Virus record (IMG/VR): IMGVR_UViG_3300034061_002597
Span: 1 to 25,183 of that record
Strand: one strand, 5' to 3'
From: a virus
DNA length: 25,183 nt
The translations under genes and the position numbers were made by a program. Positions 21,219 through 25,183 of this stretch are shown here, piece by piece; position 1 is the first letter of the stretch; each line of letters starts with the position of its first letter. Under the pieces are notes generated by a model. That model saw only the letters and a program-made list of their open reading frames with translations, was not told where the DNA came from and ran no database searches.

Positions 21219-22760
21219 ATGGCCACCCGCAAGAAGATTCCGACCGTCAGCCTGCGTCCCTCCAAGACGCCCAAGGCCATGCCAGCCGCCGCCCCGCAGC
21301 CGCAAGCCTCCTACGGCGATTGGCAGAGCATCGGCGTGACGCGTGCCCGCCGTGCGGCCTACGGCGCCGAGCCTCGTGACCTTCGCCGTGACCTGACCCC
21401 TTACGACCGCCTGACGATGGTCCGCAAGTGCCGCTGGGCGGAACGCAATTCCGGCCTGTTCAAGCAAATCCTCGCCGACATCTGCCTCTATACCGTGGGC
21501 GACGGCATCAAGCCCCAGAGCCACGCGTCGACCCCTGAGATGCAGGAACGATACGAGGCGTACTTCGCCGAGAAGGCCAAGCGCATCGACATCACGAACC
21601 GCTTTAGTTTCTATCAGGCTCAGTCCATCCTTCTCCGCGGCATGATCCGCGACGGTGATTCCTTCGCCGCCAAGGTGCGTAACGGCGCCGGGGAGGCCAA
21701 ACTCCAGCTGATGGAAGCCCACCGCGTCGGCGACCCTCTCGAAGGCAAGGTGCCCGAGGGTATGCACGACGGCATCCAATTCGGTCCGTTCGGCGAATAC
21801 ATCGCCGTCAACATCTACCGTTCCGACGGCTCGTCCCGCCAGATCCTCGCCCAGTCGATGATGATGGTCGTGGACCAGGAGTACGCATCCGGCGCCCGTG
21901 GCGTACCCCTGCTTCAACATTCGGTCAACACTATCCAGGATGAAATGGAACTCCTAGCGCTGGAGAAACAGGCGTGTAAGGACAACGGTGACGTAAATCG
22001 TGTAATCACAAAGGCAGGTGGCGTTCTTGACTCTGACATGGCCGGAGAACTGGGCAACACCAGTGGCTCTTCGTACTCCAACCTCGCCAACACGATGGGC
22101 GGAAAATTGATTGTTCTTGAACCTGGTGAGAGCATGACGTCCTTCCAGAGCAACCGCCCCAACGCCACCTTCACCGGCTTCCTCGCGGCGCTGGAACGCG
22201 ACATCTCCCAGGGCGTCCTGCCTTACGAGTTCGTCGGCGACTCCTCCAAGCTGGGCGGCGCCACCGTCCGCCTGATCACCGCCAAGGCTGGCCGCGTCTT
22301 CTCCAAGTATCAGTCCATCATCATCGAGAACTTCTGCGTCCCGACGTGGGGTTACATCATCGGCCAAGGCATCGCCGCCGGCGAAATCCCTGACGACCCG
22401 GATTGGAACCGCGTATCCTGGACCACTCCGAAGTCTGTCACCGTCGACGCTGGCCGTGAAGCCGCGAACGACCGGGCTGACGTAGAGATGGGCCTGCTCT
22501 CCATGTCCGAACTCTACGCCCAGCGCGGCCTAGACTTCCGCACCGAGATGGACAAGCGGGCTTCCGACATGGTCCACATCAAGGACTTGGCCGCCAAGTA
22601 CGGCATCCCGTTCGAACTGCTGTTCCGTCCGTCCAACACCCCGGTCGGCACGATCAGCGGGGACGTCGAGGAAGGCCCGGAAGCCCCGCAGGCTGAACCC
22701 GCAGAGGACGACATCGATGATGACGACTCCGACGTGACCCCCGACCAACCCGCTTCCTAA
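21219..22760 (+). CDS. Portal protein, lambda type
   Basis: The 513-residue protein follows terminase and gpW as expected. Marks of the lambda portal family are YDRLTMVRKCRWAERNSGLF at about 65-84, IRDGDSFAAKVRN at about 144-156, VVDQEYASGARGVPLLQHSV at about 212-231, and LEPGESMTSFQSNRPNATF at about 301-319. FLAALERDISQGVLPYEFV follows at about 322-340, then KLGGATVRL. Twelve copies should form the ring at one capsid vertex through which DNA passes. The C-terminal 40 residues are very acidic. DNA at about 21935-22140 is less GC-biased than either side. Confidence 0.92.
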   Translation: MATRKKIPTVSLRPSKTPKAMPAAAPQPQASYGDWQSIGVTRARRAAYGAEPRDLRRDLTPYDRLTMVRKCRWAERNSGLFKQILADICLYTVGDGIKPQSHASTPEMQERYEAYFAEKAKRIDITNRFSFYQAQSILLRGMIRDGDSFAAKVRNGAGEAKLQLMEAHRVGDPLEGKVPEGMHDGIQFGPFGEYIAVNIYRSDGSSRQILAQSMMMVVDQEYASGARGVPLLQHSVNTIQDEMELLALEKQACKDNGDVNRVITKAGGVLDSDMAGELGNTSGSSYSNLANTMGGKLIVLEPGESMTSFQSNRPNATFTGFLAALERDISQGVLPYEFVGDSSKLGGATVRLITAKAGRVFSKYQSIIIENFCVPTWGYIIGQGIAAGEIPDDPDWNRVSWTTPKSVTVDAGREAANDRADVEMGLLSMSELYAQRGLDFRTEMDKRASDMVHIKDLAAKYGIPFELLFRPSNTPVGTISGDVEEGPEAPQAEPAEDDIDDDDSDVTPDQPAS

Positions 22761-22767
22761 TTTCATT

Positions 22768-23553
22768 ATGCGTTTCCTCACCAACGGACTGTCGGGCCGC
22801 GAGCCCCTCCTCATCGACCCGACCAAGGCGAAAGACCACGCTGTCCTCGCCGAGAAGTTCGGCTTCACCGATATGCTCGCCCAGCTCTTCGGCGTGGCCC
22901 CTAAGCCCTACGTCGTCGACGGCATCGGCATCATCCCGGTCGTCGGTGTGATTGGCAAGGGACTCTCGCCCCTCGAAAAGATGATGGGCGCCGTGGATGT
23001 GAACGAAGTCTCCGAAGCCCTCGACGCGTTCGCCGCCAACCCCGAGGTCGAGAAGGTCGCCCTGCAAATCTCTTCCCCTGGCGGCACGGTCACCGGCGTC
23101 GAAGAGCTCGCCAACAAGGTCCGCAACTTCGGCAAGCCTACCCTCGCTTACACGGACTCCGAGATGGCGTCCGCCGCCTATTGGATTGGTTCCGCTGCCG
23201 ACCGCGTAGTCGCCAGCCCGTCCAGCACCGTCGGAAGCATCGGCGTCTACATGGCCATCCCTGACTACTCCGAAGCCGCCAAGATGGCTGGTATCAAAAT
23301 GGTCGTCATCAAGTCCGGCAAGTTCAAGGGCGCCGGCATCGAAGGCACGTCCCTTGACGAAGGCCAACTCGGCAACCTTCAGGCCGGGGTCGACACGATC
23401 CACGCCGAGTTCAAGGAAGCCGTGAACATGAAGCGCAAGATGGTTAAGGCCGAAGCCATGGAAGGCCAGGTCTTCTCCGGCAAGCAGGCCGCCGCCCAGG
23501 GATTGGTCACGGGTCTGGCTGACTCCTTCAACGACGCCCTGCGTTCGTTCTAA
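22768..23553 (+). CDS. S49-family head maturation protease (SppA-like)
   Basis: The 261-residue protein matches S49 peptidases related to lambda gpC. IIPVVGVIGKG lies at about 55-65. ALQISSPGGTVTGVEELA at about 98-115 is the oxyanion region. DSEMASAAYWIGSAAD at about 130-145 carries Ser135, and STVGSIGVYMAIPD follows at about 153-166. SGKFKGAG at 183-190 carries Lys187, 52 residues after Ser135, the same spacing as the Ser-Lys dyad of Bacillus SppA. It should cleave scaffold and coat precursors during head maturation. It is shorter than gpC, and the scaffold appears as a separate gene downstream. Confidence 0.88.
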   Translation: MRFLTNGLSGREPLLIDPTKAKDHAVLAEKFGFTDMLAQLFGVAPKPYVVDGIGIIPVVGVIGKGLSPLEKMMGAVDVNEVSEALDAFAANPEVEKVALQISSPGGTVTGVEELANKVRNFGKPTLAYTDSEMASAAYWIGSAADRVVASPSSTVGSIGVYMAIPDYSEAAKMAGIKMVVIKSGKFKGAGIEGTSLDEGQLGNLQAGVDTIHAEFKEAVNMKRKMVKAEAMEGQVFSGKQAAAQGLVTGLADSFNDALRSF

Positions 23554-23575
23554 TTCCATAAACAGCATATTCAAG

Positions 23576-24016
23576 ATGACCATCGAAGAGCAACTCCTCG
23601 CCGCCACCGCCGCCGTCTCTGGCCTCACCGCCGAACGCGACGACCTCCGCACGACTGTGGAAAAGATGACGGTCGGCGTCTCTGCCGAACTCGAAAGCCT
23701 CAAGGTCGAAGCCGCGTCCAAGGACGCCAAGCTCGCCGAGCTGACCGCCGCCCTCGAAGTGGCCGTCAAGGAGTCCGAGTCCTTCAAGGCCCTCGTCGAG
23801 CAGCACGAGGCCACCAAGGTCAGCGCCTCCAAGGAAGCCGCCAAGATCGTGGCCTCCGTCGGCGTGTCCCCGGTCGAACTCAGCCCCGCGGATGGCAAGC
23901 CCACCGCCGAGGCCGTCGACCACCTCGCGACCTTCATGTCCCTCCCTGTCGGCAGCAAAGAGCGTAACGCTTACTTCGCCGAACACCGCAACGCCATCAT
24001 CAAGGCGTGCATCTAA
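23576..24016 (+). CDS. Putative capsid scaffolding protein
   Basis: The 146-residue protein sits between protease and coat protein, where scaffolds are found. Residues about 1-95 form a long charged helix with heptad-like spacing (LTAERDDLRTTVEKM, ELESLKVEAASKDAKLAEL). The C-terminal third is a small globular region ending KERNAYFAEHRNAIIKACI. Scaffolds guide procapsid assembly and are removed by the protease. The assignment is from position and coiled coil; a head decoration or fibre role is less likely. Confidence 0.7.
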   Translation: MTIEEQLLAATAAVSGLTAERDDLRTTVEKMTVGVSAELESLKVEAASKDAKLAELTAALEVAVKESESFKALVEQHEATKVSASKEAAKIVASVGVSPVELSPADGKPTAEAVDHLATFMSLPVGSKERNAYFAEHRNAIIKACI

Positions 24017-24050
24017 TTTCCCCCTAACCTCAATCTCCTAAAACACACAT

Positions 24051-24920
24051 ATGGCTAACTCCATTGCTAACGCTCCGGCTATCCTCGCGGAAGCCGTCAT
24101 CGCTTCCCTCAAGGGCAAGCTCCCGTCCCTCCGTGCCTTCTCCAGCGTCTTCACCGCCGCTGAGTCGGGTGCCGGAGCCACCGTCCAAGTTCCGCTAATC
24201 GGCGTCTCCACCGCAACGGAGTTCGGTTCCGGCGGATACCTGACCCAGGACGACGCGACGATCACCGCCGCCAACGTCACCCTGAAGCACTTCAAGGTCT
24301 CGTCCCGCTTCTCGCCCCTTAACGTCAAGTCGTACGGCGCGCAGTTCCTCTCGAACGCCTTCGTCCCGACGGCCTCCAACGCCCTCGCTGAAAAGTGCCT
24401 CGCTGAAATCGGCGCCCTCATCCTGAACGCCAACTACGCTTCCTCGGTGAACACCGGCGCGGCCCTCACCTACGCTGAAGTCGTCACCGCCAAGGGCGTG
24501 CTCGACGCCGCCAAGGCCGCTGAACCCCGCGCGTTCATCCTGAACCCGACCTACGCTAACGGCCTCCTCGGCGACGCGACCATCATCGGCAACTCCGTCC
24601 TCGGCGCCGGCATCCTGACCTCCGGCCAGATCGGTACCCTCGCTGGTGCCGCCGTCTACCAGTGGAACAGCCTCCCGACGAACAGCGAAGACCTCGCTGG
24701 CTTCGCCTGCGGCGCTGACGCTATCGCTGTGGCCTCGGCCCTCCCGATGTCGGAAATCCCTGGCTTCGAAGTCGCCAACGCTGTCGACGCGGACACCGGC
24801 CTCGGCGTCCAGATCCTCATGGGTCAGGAACAGTCCGGCTTCTACAACGTCACCGCCACGCTGCTCTTCGGTGCCGCTGTCGGTCGCGCGACCTCCCTGC
24901 ACCGCCTCAAGACCGCCTAA
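24051..24920 (+). CDS. Major capsid protein
   Basis: The 289-residue protein follows protease and scaffold and precedes a strong terminator, the usual setting of a highly expressed coat gene. It is Ala/Gly-rich, with an N-terminal helical arm (ILAEAVIASLKGKLPSLRAF), a central VQVPLIGVSTATEF strand, helices around ALAEKCLAEIGALILN, AFILNPTYANGLLGD at about 161-175, and a C-terminal beta region (GVQILMGQEQSGFYNVTATL). This order fits the HK97 coat fold. Third codon positions are very strongly C-biased, as expected for high expression. A long C/A-rich leader lacks a Shine-Dalgarno. Confidence 0.85.
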   Translation: MANSIANAPAILAEAVIASLKGKLPSLRAFSSVFTAAESGAGATVQVPLIGVSTATEFGSGGYLTQDDATITAANVTLKHFKVSSRFSPLNVKSYGAQFLSNAFVPTASNALAEKCLAEIGALILNANYASSVNTGAALTYAEVVTAKGVLDAAKAAEPRAFILNPTYANGLLGDATIIGNSVLGAGILTSGQIGTLAGAAVYQWNSLPTNSEDLAGFACGADAIAVASALPMSEIPGFEVANAVDADTGLGVQILMGQEQSGFYNVTATLLFGAAVGRATSLHRLKTA

Positions 24921-24942
24921 TAGCGGTCCAAGGTTCAAACGA

Positions 24943-24968
24943 GGCTCCCAGCAATGGGGGCCTTTTTT
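24943..24968 (+). terminator. Rho-independent terminator after the coat gene
   Basis: GGCTCCC (24943-24949), loop AGCAAT, GGGGGCC (24956-24962) with one T-G wobble, followed directly by six T residues (24963-24968). It is the only complete intrinsic terminator found, and it would end or attenuate the packaging/head transcript just past the coat gene. Confidence 0.9.
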
Positions 24969-24998
24969 GTGCCCTAATCCAATCCGGGCAAGTATAGG

Positions 24999-25183
24999 AT
25001 GAGCCTCTACGGAACCGAGTTTCTTAATGACGCCAAAGAGATGGTCGCGGACTTTGGCGTGGCCGGGTCGGCCAACTCCGGGGCCATCACCTTCTCCTGC
25101 CTCATCTCCGACCCCGCGGTCTCGACCGTGCTCGAAGCAGGGGGGTATATGGAACGGACCCAGTACTCGGTCAGGCTCCCCGC
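24999..25183 (+). CDS. Head-tail protein, 3' end missing
   Basis: The frame opens at ATG 24999 and is still open at the window end, giving 61 complete codons. The visible part (MSLYGTEFLNDAKEMVADFG, then GAITFSCLISDPAVSTVLEA and MERTQYSVRLP) has an N-terminal helix and then strands. It resembles small head-tail joining proteins (gpFII-like) in position after the coat gene, but the family cannot be fixed from the fragment. It lies 30 bp after the terminator. Confidence 0.65.
   Translation, partial: MSLYGTEFLNDAKEMVADFGVAGSANSGAITFSCLISDPAVSTVLEAGGYMERTQYSVRLP

Noticed and set aside
22654-23958. Minus-strand open frame of 434 codons
   Set aside because: It is opposite the portal end, protease and scaffold genes. 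Its translation is low-complexity (Gly, Val, Asp, Leu rich), as expected from an antisense shadow.
1-25183. CRISPR arrays, tRNA or rRNA genes, insertion sequences, integrase
   Set aside because: No regularly spaced repeats, cloverleaf-like sequences, terminal inverted repeats with transposase or tyrosine/serine recombinase motifs were seen by reading. A short or unusual tRNA could still be missed without a search tool.

Overview
This window is a stretch of a tailed double-stranded DNA phage (Caudoviricetes) genome, or of a closely related prophage. It encodes a complete packaging and head-building set: terminase small and large subunits, gpW-like joiner, lambda-type portal, S49-type protease, putative scaffold and major coat protein. 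It also carries a recombination and replication set, a lysis set and tail-fibre genes. Every supported gene lies on the plus strand, and genes overlap by ATGA, GTGA or TGATG or sit only a few bases apart. The DNA is GC-rich with strong codon bias towards C/G at third positions. The host cannot be read directly. A bacterial lipoprotein signal and a Sec-type signal on the muralytic enzyme point to a bacterium with a peptidoglycan wall. Shine-Dalgarno sequences are almost absent. No integrase, tRNA, rRNA, CRISPR array or insertion sequence was seen.

Layout. 1-4493: tail or baseplate and fibre genes, the first cut by the window edge, including a 679-residue fibre with a collagen-like segment, two tail-fibre repeats and a lectin-like C-terminus. 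4508-6336: small membrane proteins, a lipoprotein with three C-terminal membrane segments, a small HExxH protein and a holin candidate. 6337-6556: non-coding, with hairpins. 6557-9262: small accessory genes, including two tandem duplicated pairs, ending with an exported transglycosylase-type endolysin. 9277-13470: recombination and nucleotide module with a RuvC-like resolvase, an Erf-type annealing protein, a RecE-like PD-(D/E)XK nuclease, an SSB-like protein, a YkgJ-type cysteine-cluster protein and a dNMP-kinase-like P-loop protein. 13458-16646: small DNA-binding candidates, a calcineurin-like phosphoesterase and a DnaB-N/RecA-like helicase. 16647-16856: non-coding, with direct repeats and a 35-bp palindrome. 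16857-18367: two unrecognised genes and an HNH endonuclease. 18374-24920: packaging and head genes ending in a clear intrinsic terminator. 24999-25183: start of the next head-tail gene, cut by the window edge.

How the genes work together. The left edge (tail genes) would naturally follow the right edge (head-tail joining) on a circular or circularly permuted map, so the missing segment is probably the rest of the tail module. The recombination genes (exonuclease, annealase, SSB-like, resolvase) look like a complete phage homologous recombination set working with the helicase. The terminase pair with the adjacent HNH protein would cut and package concatemers into heads made from portal, protease, scaffold and coat protein. 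The holin candidate, lipoprotein and exported transglycosylase would lyse the cell. The least understood parts are the duplicated small-gene pairs at 7063-7723, 8263-8816 and 13458-14077, the palindrome region at 16720-16790, and the near absence of Shine-Dalgarno sites with a recurring TAAT-YTCC motif at gene junctions.
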